A stretch of DNA of 64,000 bases from contig MCFE01000096.1 of the NCBI GenBank assembly GCA_002104905.1, forward strand, positions 62,001 through 126,000, read 5' to 3'. This DNA comes from Basidiobolus meristosporus CBS 931.73 (Eukaryota; Basidiobolomycota; Basidiobolomycetes; Basidiobolales; Basidiobolaceae). The notes beneath the pieces are model-generated. The model saw only the letters and a program-made list of their open reading frames with translations. It made no database searches and had not been told where the DNA came from. Below, one piece after another: positions 1-11,723 of the stretch. The translations under genes and the position numbers were made by a program. The stretch's first letter is position 1, and every line of letters starts with the position of its first letter.

Positions 1-1021
1 TGCTCCAACTGAACTAACTGAACCGGCCTGGAGTGCCATGTGCTGACGCGTTCTTTTACTTACCAAGGGCTCTGGTGGTTGAGGCACTTCATGTTGGTCA
101 TCATCAGTCAGTTCACCAGAAGTAACTTGCTGATGGTCAGGCAAAATGGCATGCGCATGCGTGCCTTGATGCATTGATATGGCCCTTGGCTGAGTTCATT
201 GTGATGCTGCATGTTGATGCAACTTGGTTTGCTCCAATGGACTTGTGTCTAAATGAGCAGTTTGGCAAGTTCTGGTAGTTTTGCTCTGGTAAAGGGTGTT
301 GGCGTAATCTGGACTGATGTGCGCCAGTGCGCTGTGGTAGCAAGAGATGGTAAGGAATCCAGCAAGGTGTGCTGGTGCAATCTGGATGATGTTGCTTGCA
401 GTCTGTATTCTTCCTCCTGAAGCTCACTATCTGATTCCTCAAGGTATTCACTTACCCTCTTTCTGATACTTTGGAGCTGTTGCCTGGATGAGTCCTGTGT
501 ATATTGCTCTTGGAAGCCACTTAGCTCTACTAATATATCATGCAGTACATTAGTCATTTGAGGCAAAACTCATTCAAAACCTCTGTGGTTCCCAAAGTTG
601 AGGCACAAACAGATGCATCCAGCCCATACTGTGCAAATTATGTGCAAAATTGTTCCTGCACGGCTTCTTCATCAAATCCCCTCACTCTCAGCTCATTCTT
701 GATTTCAGTACTTGTCTTGTTATATATCTTCTTACATACATTGGCTGGCATCTTGATGTAGAACTCATGCCACAGCTTTCTACTCAAATTCTGTCATCTT
801 TGTTGACTCTTCAAGGTATCTAGTTCTGCTAGATTAATCAGTAGTGCCCAAATATCTGTATGAGGGCTCATCATAGACACTTGGGCCATACTAAAATCAT
901 TTGGCAAGAACTCAAACGGATCCAACATCAACTTTTCCAGTCTGGACCACACTTGTGAGCTGGGGGATAGGTTTTGTCTGGGTTGTACTAAAGATGAGTT
1001 GAGACATGGTATGGGGACCAT
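1..1021 (-). pseudogene. Harbinger accessory protein (SANT/Myb-like), copy 1, broken
   Basis: On minus this reads as the second protein of the Harbinger element. Its N-terminal part has a tryptophan-rich SANT/Myb-like or trihelix segment (DIWALLINLAELDTL, then KLWHEFYIKMP). A Gln- and Glu-rich middle and a basic tail (SKRTRQH) follow and run off the left edge. In this family such a protein binds subterminal motifs and brings the transposase to the ends. A TGA at about 793-795 stands where copy 2 has a Trp codon TGG, and the middle is split between frames. The coding match to copy 2 (15228-16341) is clear; the domain name is inferred from the tryptophan pattern and context. Confidence 0.65.
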
Positions 1022-1302
1022 GGCAACAGATTTGGATACTTATATAGCAGTATATTGGCATCAACCTGGTCTTATATGAAATATATATGAAAACTAATGA
1101 GATTGTTGAATTTTCCATATATTATGCATGATGCATCTTGGATTGCATTGAAATGGAAAAGATCACATCAATCACAGATTTCCTATTTGATTATAGACCT
1201 ATGAGTAAAGCATCAATAAAAGTACCAAGGCATTGTTTGCGGATGATTTTTGCAACATAATGATGGGATACATGGTGATTGATGGAGATTTAATCATAAT
1301 GC
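1022..1302. promoter_or_regulatory. Divergent intergenic region of Harbinger copy 1
   Basis: AT-rich spacer between the two divergently read genes, presumably holding both promoters. The part from 1049 is closely repeated at 27228-27480 in copy 3, while copy 2 has lost it by deletion. No specific promoter element is assigned. Confidence 0.4.
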
Positions 1303-2264
1303 ATTAAAAATCTGATAAATAACGTGTATTGCACCAAATTGATTCAAACCACCTCCATACAATCATCCACCAATTTTAATATGAATTACTCATCTGAATG
1401 GTCTTTTCTCATCAATCCCATCACTACCACTGGATTTCCTTTTGATACAATAGAGGAGATCTATTCCAAGTACTGTGGACCATCAACCCAATCTACTCAA
1501 GCAGATCGCTTGTTAAGCTTCTCTGCTATTACAAGAACTATTGCCCCACAAGGTTTCATCCCACCATCCATGGCAACAAGAGTCCTAGAAGCTTTCATTC
1601 CCAACTGACAGCAATGGAGAACCACCTTGCAGAGTGTATGAATGACTTGGAGCAAGCTTGGAATACTAGGTTCAGAAGCTCCAATAGACTTCCATATCCC
1701 AGAGTGTTCAGCAACAGGTTCCATATAAGGAGTATTTTGGATACCTGCCCAGTGAGGATTAACAGACCTTCTAGAGGGCAGAGGCACTTTTATTCTGGCA
1801 AGTACAAGGCACACTGTGTGAAGTTTCAAGCACTGTCTGACATTGAGGGTAACATCATCTGGCTTATTGGGCCATTTGCTGGAAGTAGGCATGACAAAGC
1901 ACTCTGGGTAGAGAATCATCCAGAATTCAGTAGAGGGGAGAAATGTATGGCAGACTTAGCCTATATAGGAGAGGATTGTCACAGATTACGATGTATTACA
2001 GCTTATAGGAAGCCAAGGAATGGTGTGCTTAGCAGGAAGCAGAAGCTCTACAATGGGATATTTAATCATTTCAGAGTGAGGGTAGAGCACACATTTGGAT
2101 ATCCGAAGAGATTCAGCATATTGGCAGGTAAATACAGAGGAAAGTCATATATAGAAGAAAACAACAGAATAGGTAAAATAGGTAAGATACTTATTAATGC
2201 ACAGTATGCTTATACAAGAAGACATCCACTGAGAGAAATGTGTTTGGAGCATTTTGAAGAGTAA
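1303..2264 (+). pseudogene. Harbinger transposase (DDE_Tnp_4 type), copy 1, frameshifted
   Basis: Close homologue of the intact transposase at 27482-28432. The start codon of that copy is lost here (ATT in place of ATG near 1303). One C is missing from the ACCCC run near 1488, so the N-terminal 60 or so residues and the rest lie in different frames. Downstream the frame is open to 2264 and keeps the catalytic regions: ILDT, HDKALW, MADLAYIGED and VRVEHTFGY. Members of this family cut and join transposon ends in the nucleus with a DDE active site. A single frameshift and the missing start make it a young pseudogene. Confidence 0.85.
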
Positions 2265-2349
2265 ATAAAGCAAGTAAAGCACTATTCTGAGCAACATAAA
2301 TAAGATTGAGTAAAATTACCAGTAACTGTATCATACCACTGGCATCATG

Positions 2350-2430
2350 GTAGAAATTATAGTGCCAGATAGTGCCATAGGGTGCCAGATTGATCCGGCA
2401 CTATGTGGCACTATCAAACGGAACAAGTCT
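2350..2430 (+). repeat. Right subterminal repeats and inverted-repeat tip, Harbinger copy 1
   Basis: Contains ATAGTGCCAGATAGTGCCA, then GGTGCCAG, GGCACTATGTGGCACTATC and the tip GAACAAGTCT. The same heptamer in both orientations occurs at the matching ends of copies 2 and 3 and of the MITEs. Likely binding sites of the accessory protein or transposase (inference). Confidence 0.7.
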
Positions 2431-2433
2431 AAT

Positions 2434-2930
2434 ACCTCTATAATGGCTTGTAGTCACACTTATCACCTGGTGCAAACTAAGTTAGGCAAATTTTTGGCAC
2501 CTTTTGGCTCACCTCGGCCTGCTGAGTATAGTGGATAGAGTGATAGCCCAGAACAAGAGGCTCACCAATGAATTGTGGGCTTGTATCCTCTCACTATAGT
2601 GCCATGCATAAGACTGGCAAAATCCTAACATGCAATGAGATAACACCCAAGAAAAAAAATGCCAGGGATTCTTCATGGAGCCACAAGAGCCCAGTAATAA
2701 GTTTACTGCCAAAGGATGTGATGTTGTGTTCCAAGGAGTGGCATGTTTGCCCCAAAATCAGTAATGGGGGATTTGAGGATTGACTACTGCTTCTTGCCAA
2801 AATCATTCTAGGATGCAACTTACTGTATACTTGGTACAAATAGACAGCTAACATGCAATAGGCAACATATGACCCAGAGACTGTCATGATACCATCATGT
2901 ATTAGCAGTTGCAAGATTTTTGAACATTTT
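2434..2930 (+). pseudogene. CACTA (Tnp2) transposase relic, 5' part
   Basis: Matches the N-terminal third of the Tnp2-like genes at 43 and 52.6 kb: the stretch TGGTGCAAACTNAGT, the CCTTTTGGCTCACCTC-like segment, the AATGAGATAACACC block and the GCCCAGTAATAA block occur in the same order. Several stops and indels break every frame. It begins right after the end of Harbinger copy 1 and stops near the LTR at 2986. Confidence 0.65.
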
Positions 2931-2985
2931 GAGGGAGGCTTCTACTTTCTTCAGGAGGGATGTTTCTGGTTAATGCTGCTACCAA

Positions 2986-3354
2986 TGTTACCAGTCTTGG
3001 TATAAGAGTTATAGAGGAATAGGGAGTTTAGCTAGTATTGTATTCACTAAAACTTGAGCTGATCTTTATTGAGGTTCCAGCAGCTCCTTATATACATTTT
3101 GCCAGATCAATTTCTGACTGATTGTATTTCCTAATGTAGGCTGTGGCTGATAACTCATTTGATTATATCATCATCACCCAATCAGATCCTACATAATATA
3201 TCTATTTCTGTCTGATAAGGATCTGATGATTCATTTGCTGACTAATGCTACTAATTTGATAGAAAATTCTGATATACTGATAAGCTAAGCATATAACTAA
3301 TTGATCTGACTAAAAACAGATCTGACTTAAACATTCAAGCAACAGATCATAACA
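2986..3354 (-). repeat. Solo LTR of an unnamed family (LTR-b), minus orientation
   Basis: Read on minus it starts TGTTATGATC and ends GGTAACA (TG...CA), 369 bp, with a TATA-like TATATAAGGAGC in its second half. Near-full relatives lie at 22300-22663 (plus), with a 3' fragment at about 20955-21051. No obvious target duplication remains. No coding region of the family is recognised in the window. Confidence 0.6.
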
Positions 3355-3408
3355 TCCTTGTGTTGAAAACTTCAGCTGAAATAAAGCTTATTTGATAATG
3401 ACACTGCT

Positions 3409-3930
3409 CTAAAGATCTTCTCTCAGGGCTCCCATGCTGATTGGGCAATAAAAGAGACAAATCTGTCCAATAAAGAAATCCTGCTCATCAACACATAGGG
3501 CATCAAAGGCTTTTCTCTCCTTCTCTTGAAACTTCTCAACTTCTTCTGCTAATCCTTTGGGTTCAACCTCTTTCCTGTTACTATATTTCAGAGCTTTCAT
3601 TCCTCCAGGTGGATCTGAGTCTTGATTCACTAAAGTCTGTAGTTCTTCCCATTCAACATCCCTTTTACAGGGAAGATGTTTGTGTCATATGGTTTACTGG
3701 TAGAAGTCATCTTTAGAATAGTCTAATGCAATCAGGGCTTATAACCTAGACCAATTTAAGAAGTGTCTTTGATCCAAGAAACTTATCAAGAAATAGTGAT
3801 AACAGTTGAGCAGCTTCTGATTCTTAAAGTGGCTAAGTATTAATATCTTAGCAGTAGAAGTACAATTGTAGTACTAAGTTAGGGGAACTTCTCAATAGTT
3901 AGAAGCATTCTGGAACAGTGTAGGGTTAAA
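3409..3930 (-). pseudogene. Copia-2-family relic: partial 5' LTR, primer site and gag start
   Basis: On minus, 3930 to about 3750 matches the 3' half of the Copia-2 LTR at 26522-26890 (shared TATCACTATTTCTTGATAAG). A primer-site-like GGTTATAAGCCC follows. A gag-like start at about 3712 contains MTSTSKPYDTNIFPVKG and then LNGKNY, the usual copia gag opening. After a stop, a charged segment continues to 3409 with EEVEKFQEKERKAFDAL. The rest of the element is gone. Confidence 0.55.
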
Positions 3931-3937
3931 ATAAAAT

Positions 3938-4670
3938 AGACTTTTTCAGCTGGGTATACCAAATTGAGCCATGAGTGCCAAATAGTGCCGTAGTGTGGCA
4001 GAGAGGCAAAGCAGACCTTTGCCTGGCCACAGAGTGTGAAAGATAGCTCAAACTCTCAATGCAAAGCAGCCCATGTGCTTTACCCACTGAGCTGGAAGAA
4101 ATTCCTTTTCCAACCTTGTTTATTCTGATGAATATAGTGAGTGAAGTGTACAAGCTCAGAAGGACTGAATACATGTATTTTGTACCCAATACCCATGAAA
4201 CTCTGAATCAAGCTCTGGAGGTTTGTAACATGTCACAATCAAGTAATGCACTATCTTGGTCCACTCATGCTTTCTGGTACTCTATTGAAACATTAGTCCT
4301 AAAGTGAAACCTATACAAAGCACTTATAGTGCCACATAGTACTAATGGCTACTATAACTCCATAGATTTTTGCAGCATGTAATAAACCTCTGAAGCTTAA
4401 AATCAGAATGCCATGGGTGTTGAGTGCTAAATGCATGACTTTAGCTCTTCTGCACTCTTGCAAATCATGTAATACATTGATCCCAAAATGAACATTGGAA
4501 AGAGGATTCTCTCCAGCACAATAAGTGAGACATAGGGGCTGATTTGCAGGAAAATGTAGAGCTATGTTTCATACTTGGTGGCCATATATGGGACTACCTG
4601 GGCTCTCTGGCACTCTATGGTGTTATTTGTCACAAATGGCTCCATTTGACACTATCTGGCTGGGCATTAT
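3938..4670. mobile_element. Degraded copy of the long-palindrome MITE
   Basis: Aligns along its length with the intact hairpin element at 7061-7793: left arm (ATTGAGCCATGAGTGCCAAA, GAGTGTGAAA, AATACCCATG), centre and right arm (ATGCCATGGGTGTTGAGT, CCAGCACAATAAGTGAGACA). The arms have diverged from each other and the right tip is hardly recognisable. An ORF of about 150 codons that starts inside the right arm (4544-4987) is not credible as a gene. Confidence 0.7.
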
Positions 4671-7057
4671 GTATTAACCTGAAACTTTTCCAGAATGTCA
4701 GCTTTGGAGAGTGCCCTAGTTGGTTATTTTGGGCAATATCAAGGAATTGTTGGGCCAATACAAGAGCTTTTGCACCCATTCAGTCATATCTCTACCTAAA
4801 TGTGAGTTGTCACTGCAACCAAACATTAGCTATTTACTTCTTCCAAAGCTTTGTAGTAGTATATATCAGGTACCCTAAAAGTGTTGCAAAATCTGTACAA
4901 CCACTCTATTTCAATCAGATCCTGATTTTACATATTAACCAGCTATTGCTTATGCTACATCAGTTCCCAAGTAGACCGCTACCATGAATAAAATCTGACT
5001 GCTAGCTATTGCTTAATGGAAAAGCCTTGAGTAAAGTATGATATATTATAAATGCAATTAAATGTGGTTTGGGCAATCTTAGTATATTCTCCACAGGTGT
5101 TTCTACCGGCTTGCAATTTTGTTGCTGAGCCGTCTAGGCATGTTGGTAATATTGTTATGAAAGTTCAGCACAATATTCTGTGCAGATATACTGAATTGAG
5201 CCTCAGTTTGAACATAATGGATCAGCTTCTCACAGTTACTCATCTTGAGCTTGCAGTCAAAGATCATATCTTGCCAGTTCAATTGCCTCCCTGTTGCTCA
5301 GAGCTACTGTTTGGCCTTTTTAAAGAACCATGATGATTTTCCCAATATGAGCTGCTTACATGTATACTGTGCTCTGTTGTACTCCAAGTGTACCCAATCT
5401 CCTATAAATATGTACCTGCTGTGCATAGTTACATCTAAGCCTTCATTACCTGATGCAGATTTTAAGGCTTGACACATATAGAAAGATAAGCTTCAAGTGA
5501 TCACTGAATATATACCACTATGATCCTGGAGCATTTATATTCTAATTAATATTCCAGCTGGCAATATCTGTTCTGATCTGGTATCTGTAGAGGTATCTTA
5601 CATTTCTGACTGTGTCAGGTATTTGCCTTCCACATTGGTGATGATTGCATCATCAGGTGGCTGGCCAATACTACAGTTACACTCCAATCTGCCTTTCCTG
5701 TACATATAAGGTCTATGATCTTGATAAATTTGAAATTCTACAAGCATACACTCTCAACTACTTGAATCCCTTACATGCCATACAAATATCCCTTTTATAC
5801 TCACTGGCTCCAACATTGTATGTCTCTGGCCAGGGATATAGTGAAAGCCTCAACTGCCAAAGATTAAGAGATACTGGAGTCTGGTGTTTGCATTTACATA
5901 CTTCTAACAACTCAGTATCTTGTGATGCTGTCAGGAGTACAAGTTTATAGCATCTCTGTTGCCATCTGCTCAAGATAAATACATCAGTATCAGTAAACTC
6001 AGTTCAAAACCTGTAATCCACCAGTGTCTGACCTTTGCATATGTAGATCAGTATTAATCTGACAAGAGCTTGGCCATACATAGTTTAACAAGATAGAGTA
6101 ACAGTGAAACTGCTGCTAACACATAGAATAGCTCAGTGCCTAGACTTTATGTGTAATACAGTTTCAGCTCAGTGTCTTGGGTACTTCCTAATGCTCAGCC
6201 ACATGTGTTGATAGTTCCAGCACAAGCAGCCATGCTAGACAAAAGTTCTGGTTTGATCTTAACAATAGGTGAACATGCAGATGGCACATCAGGAGAGAGT
6301 AGTAATTTTGTGACTGCAAGTAAGAACTAAAATCAGAAGGACCAGTGTTGGCTTGTCAGGTGCATTCTAGCTGCAAGCTAATACAAAGTAGACTAATACT
6401 TCAACAAAAAGTTGCCTGGATCTCACATATCTCAAGAAAAGGTAGCTTGGAACACACATAATTCACATTACTACATAATTTACATCTAGAAGTGCAAACT
6501 TTGCAGACACTGGGCAAAGTATTTATATTGTAAATAACAATAGTTGCACTTGGATGATGGCTCAGTTGAAATCAACAGATGGATATCTTGTCAAAGCTGG
6601 CAGGAAGAATAGTAGAATGTTCTGCAAACTTGATGTTTCATGAGAAAATTATCTATGCTTATAGCTTTGAAGTGTGGTATTACACTAGAACCTGTTAAAT
6701 ATTGGCAGGGTGAATTGTTTAGTTTGGGGCACTCTAGGACACTCTGGAAAATTTTGGTTTCATGTCTACCCCAGGCAATATGTTAAGAAAGCAATAGGCA
6801 GTAAGTACAACACAAATTTCTGGTCAGCATATATCATTATCAAATATATTAATAATCAGATCCATAACAAATTCTTATCAAACACTCTTCCTAAATTGAA
6901 TAGTAGTTGTTATTTCTAATGCCAACTTTACTCTTTGTTCTTGAGGATGTGGCTTGGAGCTAGTAAGGGCATCTGCTATAGTACTCTCAGCTGGCCAATA
7001 CATGAGTTCTAGTAACTGGTTCTCTGCCCAATCACAATAAGATGCTGATCAATATAT
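4671..7057. other. No gene recognised, AT-rich repeat-derived sequence
   Basis: Stops occur in all frames every 30-100 codons and CpG is almost absent. No conserved domain is recognised. Probably very old transposon sequence. Confidence 0.5.
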
Positions 7058-7060
7058 ATT

Positions 7061-7793
7061 AGACTTGTTCCGTTGGATAGTGCCACATTGAGCCATGAGT
7101 GCCAAATGATGCCATAGTGCGCCAGAGAGGCCAAGTGAGCCTATACTTTGCCACAGAGTGTGAAACATAGATCTGCATCCTCATGCAAAGCAGCCCTTGT
7201 GTTTCACCTATGATGTAGGAGAAAATCCATTTTTTGATGTTTTTTTGTGGATCAATGTTGTGCAGGATGTGTAAGAGCACAAAAGAGCTGAAGACATACA
7301 TCAGGTACTCAATACCCATGGCACTCTGAATATAGCTCCTGTGGCTTGTAACATGTCACAAAAATGCATGGCACTATCTTGGTCCACTGGTACTATCTGG
7401 CACTATATTTAATTATTACCCCCAAAGTGAGATCTATACAAAGCACTTATAGTGCCAGATAGTACCAGTGGACCAAGATAGTGCCATGCATTTTTGTGAC
7501 ATGTTACAAGCCACAGGAGCTAGATTCAGAGTGCCATGGGTATTGAGTACCAAATGCATATTTTCAATCCTTTTGTGCTCTTACACATCCTGCACAACAT
7601 TGACCTAAAAAAAAAGGCCAAAAAATGGATTTTCTCCAAAAAATTGGTGAAACACAGGGGCTGCTTTGCATGAAGATGCAAATCTATGTTTCACACTCTG
7701 TGGCAAAGTATAGGCTCACTTAACCTCTCTGGCACACTATGGCATCATTTGGCACTCATGGCTCAATGTGGCACTATCCAACAGAACAAGTCT
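7061..7793. mobile_element. Intact long-palindrome MITE (Harbinger-derived foldback element)
   Basis: The element is one large imperfect inverted repeat. The left arm, AGACTTGTTCCGTTGGATAG and about 325 bp more, is mirrored by the right arm ending GGCACTATCCAACAGAACAAGTCT. The arms are about 345 bp each around a spacer of about 40 bp near 7407-7448. It is flanked by ATT at 7058-7060 and 7794-7796, a 3-bp target duplication as expected for PIF/Harbinger. There is no coding capacity. The tips match those of Harbinger copies 1-3, so it is most likely mobilised by their transposase. Partial or degraded relatives lie at 3938-4670, 19010-19195, 26886-27225 and about 31965-32060. Confidence 0.88.
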
Positions 7794-7796
7794 ATT

Positions 7797-8420
7797 TTCT
7801 GCTAAAGCAAAATAGGTGTAGTTTCCAGACTATAAGTTATAACTCTCGTTATCTTAAAAAAAATAGCAAGCTCAGAGGGCACTGCAGCAAACTCAAATAG
7901 ATCTCTTAACTAATTGACTTCTTTACTATCTTTGCATGCTGGCATGCACACTGCTAGAGTAGAAAAAAACACAGCTTTTGGCTGCCTGTCACTTTGACAG
8001 AAATCTGTACCTCCAACACAAACAGAGGTGTGCCAGGTAGTAAGCCAGCTGCCATCAGTTGTTCTCCTTATTATGCATCAGAATATTCAGCAGCATACAA
8101 GTTGCTGAAGTGTTGATATAGTGGCTAATTATTCAGATGTTGCACCATTTAGGTGCTTGGAACCGTCATGCATGCAGCTCTATTGGCAGAATAAAGTGCT
8201 TAACAGTATACAAGGTTGTAGTAAGAACTAGAGGAGTGGCTACTTGCTTGTACTTTCCAAACCTTAGTATTCAGGAATATCTGAATGTTACCAATACCAA
8301 TTGAGCAACATTTGTCTTCAATTTTGTGCAATTATCTAAAATCTCCAACAATTTAGTCTGGAGCTGCCCAGTGAAGCTATATTTGTACCCAAACCACTTT
8401 TCTGATCAGCTGTAGATAAT
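7797..8420. other. No gene recognised between MITE and Harbinger copy 2
   Basis: AT-rich, without an open frame of note and without a recognised repeat. Nothing to annotate. Confidence 0.5.
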
Positions 8421-8758
8421 AGACTTGTTCCATTCAATAGTGCCACATAGTGCAAGCCTGGTTATGGTGCCAGATTAATCTGGCATTATCTGCCATCAGG
8501 CCAGTGGTAGGTTATAATTACTGGTAATTTTACTCAATTTTACTTATGTTGCTCAGAGTAGTGCTTTCCTTGCCTTATTTACTCTTCATAATGCTCCAGA
8601 CACATTTCTCTCAGTGGATGTCTTCTTGTATGAATATACTGTGCATTGATCAGTATCTTAACTATTTTACCTATTCTGCTGTTTTCTACTATATATGACT
8701 TTCCTCTGTATTTACCTGCCAATATGCTGAATCTCTTCAGATATCCAAATATATGCTC

Positions 8759-9145
8759 TGTGGGTTATTACTGACTGTACTTTGTGAGTGGGAGAGCTTG
8801 TAGGTCAAGTCAGTACCACTTGGTTCAGAATAGCTTCCGATAGAAGGTAGCAAGGTAATAAAGACTTCTGTTTATTTTGTCCAAATCTCGTTGTTCTTCC
8901 TGGTTCAATTGGGTAGATATATATATCACTTGGGGGGGCTTAGACAATAGACAATGTGTTATAAAATAGGGGTGTGAACACCTTCCTGTTATGGTAAGTG
9001 TTCTAACTAGATAAGGGCAGGGATAGGAGGGGAGGACGTGTGGGGGAATCATAGGGAGGGTACTGGAGGACTTTGGGTAGGACTCTGGAGGGAACTCTTG
9101 GGAGAACTCTTGGGCAAAGAGTGGGTACTACGTTGAGTACTCACA
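8759..9145 (-). repeat. 3' LTR of Gypsy-1
   Basis: 387 bp, 98% identical to 14089-14475. The seven differences are at 8783, 8826, 8839, 8878, 8889, 9039 and 9132. It bounds the element on the integrase side. Confidence 0.95.
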
Positions 9146-9431
9146 TATCCCGGGGGTTAAGTGGGAGCTTCATCCTCAAAGTTCTTTGACTAACTTGCTT
9201 CTCCAGGATTGATTTTGTTTACGGAGCATCTTGGTTCTTGCTAGTGGGAGGGGTATCACCAGTTTTGGGTGAACTGTTTCCTTCGGCGCTTTCCATATGC
9301 ATTCTTTTGTTCTCCCCTTTGGGCAAACTCCCTTGCGCATATTATTTGTACCTATATCGACTAAAATCTCCTCTAATAAACTTCAAATGTATCCCGTGTC
9401 TTCCTCTATCCTTGTCCTGATAATTGTTTAA

Positions 9432-10775
9432 TCACACTTTGGTCTCAATGATGATCGGTGGATCATCATGAAACGGTTTCAGATGGGCTGGCGCTACGTT
9501 GCTGATTGTCTTATTATTCAGGGTGATGGTGTACTTTGGTCCGTGGTCCAAACTGATAACGGTGCATGGGCCAATCCATCGGGGTGTAAATTGTGGGCGG
9601 AACTTGAGGCCTGCAACGGTTTGGTTGTACCACACCTTATTGCCTGGTTTCCACTTTTGTCTTGTTAGTTTCTCATTTTTGGGTGGAGGGGGAAGGTGCT
9701 TGTTGACATTTTCAAATACTTTTATGTATAGGTGGGCAATACAGTGTATCAACCTTTCTATATAGTTGTTATGTGTTGTCAGGGGGACACCTTCCATCGT
9801 CAATCCAGCTTCCTCCCGCCACTTGGGTCTTTGTCCATATAGGATTTCATATGGGGAGAAACCCGTTGTTTTATTCGGTGTGGTGCGCATTGCTAGGAGT
9901 GTCAGTGGGAGCAGCTTGGCCCATGATTGGGGAAGTTCCCAGTGAAGCTTCTCCAGTATGCGGCAACACGTCTGGTTCATCCTCTTGGTTAATCCGTTAG
10001 TCTGGGGGTGATATGTGGCCGTGAAGGCTTGTTTCACGCCCATCATTTCGCACAGGTGGGCCACGGTGTTGTTCAGGAAGGAACCACCATTGTCGGACAG
10101 GAGTATCTGAGGATATCCATGTCGGCAGATGAGGTGTTCTAGAATGAATTGGGCGGTTGTCTTGTGATCTTTATTGCGGACGGCTTGGGCTTCTACCCAC
10201 TTTGAGAAATAATCGGTAGCAATTATTATGTATCGTTCTCCTTTCTTTGTTTTCATAAAGGGGCCAACAAAGTCAATCCCTACTTGGTGGAAGGGCAGGT
10301 CAACTGGTATTGGTGCGGTTGTCCCTATCTTCTGACTCTGGTTGAATCCTTGGCAAGTGGTGCATCTTCGTAATGTATCAGTAACGTCGGTCATCATTTT
10401 TTGCCAATAAAACGTTTTTCTTAACATCTTATATGTCATTAGGGGGTTAGCGTGTCCTAATGACATATGTCTTTCTCGTATGATTTCTTCACAGGCTGCT
10501 AGTGGGGGTACCTTGGCTCTGGACTGTCCTTGGAGGAACCATAGTCAATTTTCTTGTACTTTGTACTGACACCATTTCCTTCAAAATTCTCTCTTCTGTT
10601 TGCTTGTAATGACGTGTTTGGGATACCTCCCTTTTTTTTTAAAGCAGATTATGTCCTCGTACTCATCACTGACACGTATTTGGCAAACGGGATAGCGACT
10701 GAGGAAGTCTGCGTCCTGGTGTTTCTTGCCAGCGCGGTGAATTATTTCAAAGTCGTATTGCTGTAGTCGTAGGGC
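9432..10775 (-). pseudogene. Gypsy-1 pol, end of RNase H and integrase
   Basis: This continues the pol frame after the TGA at 10776. It begins with the end of RNase H (YDFEIIHRAGKKHQDADFLS), then the zinc-binding HHCC region (GHANPLMTYK, CTTC), the integrase core (GIDFVGPF, LSDNGGSF) and a C-terminal domain with NKVWYN, RWIGPC and NVAPAHLKPF. There is no chromodomain. Two more TGA codons lie at 10581-10583 and 10545-10547, after which the frame is open from 10466 to 9432. The third catalytic acid of the DDE triad is Lys (codon on plus 9984-9986), a change explained by one G-to-A. The integrase would join element DNA to the host genome if intact. Confidence 0.88.
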
Positions 10776-11723
10776 TCAACGTGCTAGTCGGCTGGTAAAG
10801 TCTTTAGTTTTCATCAGCCAGACCAGTGCGCTGTGGTCCGTTACTATTGTGAATTGGCAACCATGTATGTATGTATGGAATTGTTTAATTGAATAAACAA
10901 CAGCCAGACATTCTATCTTGGTAACGGGGTAGTGGCATTTGTGTTTGTTTAGCGAACGGCTCACGTAACCAATCGGGTGGAATTTGCCAGGTTGGTGGTA
11001 TTGTCCCAGTATGGCGCCTATACCGGTGAGGCTTCCATCACAGTTAATAAAAAATCTTGCATCCAAATTGGGAAATTGTAACACTGGCGGTGACATCAGG
11101 GAATATTTCAGCTGATCAAATGCTCTCTTTTGAGGCTCCGACCATACAAAACACTGGCCCTTTTGCGTCAATTCGTATAGGGGGGCTGCTATTGTTGCAA
11201 AGTTTTTGACAAAGCGGCGATAGTAGCCGGCTAATCCTAGGAATCCCAACACTGCATTAATGTCCTTTGGTGCAGGTGCATTTTGAACGACTTTCAGGAG
11301 TGACGTAGATGGGTATATTCCATCTGCCGAGATCTCGTGGCCCAGGAACAACAATTTTGTATACAGGAAATGGCACTTCTTGGGATGTAGTTTGAGTTGG
11401 TTCTCAAGGAGGGATGTCAGGATACGTTGCACGTCGTGTATATGTTCTTCTACATCAGGGGAATATATTGTGATGTCGTCCAGATACACAAGGGTGCATT
11501 CCCATCATAGATTTCCTAGCACCTTGTTGATCATCCTTAGGAATGTAGCGGGGGCATTGCACAAGCCAAAGGGTAGTCGGTTCCATTTGTATAATCCAAA
11601 CAATGTTATAAAAGCGGTTTTGGGTCGATCTTCCGGGGCTACTTCTACTTGCCAATACCCGGAGATTAAGTCAAGAGAGCTAAAATATTTAGCTACAATT
11701 AATCTGTCCAAGAGGTTGTCTAT
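10776..11723 (-). pseudogene. Gypsy-1 pol, reverse transcriptase palm and RNase H
   Basis: One frame split by TGA at 11505-11507 and ending at TGA 10776-10778. The first part has YFSSLDLISGYWQV and the RLPFGLCNAPATF segment. The second has the YLDD active site near its start, LGFLGLAGYYRRF and RNase H motifs (FINCDGS, KIECLAVVYS, VTDHSALVW). The visible catalytic Asp residues are present. The last stop stands where Trp (TGG) is conserved before ALRLQQYDFE. This region copies element RNA into DNA in cytoplasmic particles. Confidence 0.88.

Larger units (their letters stand above)
1..2430 (+). mobile_element. PIF/Harbinger DNA transposon, copy 1 (left end outside window)
   Basis: Two divergent genes are carried: an accessory SANT/Myb-like gene on minus (1-1021) and a DDE_Tnp_4-type transposase on plus (about 1303-2264). 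The right end is the inverted-repeat tip ending GGAACAAGTCT at 2430, followed by AAT, a possible 3-bp target duplication. The last 80 bp hold repeated TAGTGCC/GGCACTA motifs shared with copies 2 and 3 and with the MITEs. The two-gene divergent layout is typical of PIF/Harbinger elements. Both genes are broken, so this copy is not autonomous. Confidence 0.85.

Noticed and set aside
4544-4987. 147-codon open frame on plus
   Set aside because: Begins inside a degraded MITE arm and shows no domain or conserved pattern.
7061-7793. Hairpin considered as a structured RNA gene
   Set aside because: The arms end in transposon tips with a target duplication and have other copies, so a MITE explains it.
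9468-9765. Plus-strand open frames opposite the Gypsy-1 integrase
   Set aside because: Antisense to a clearly coding integrase.
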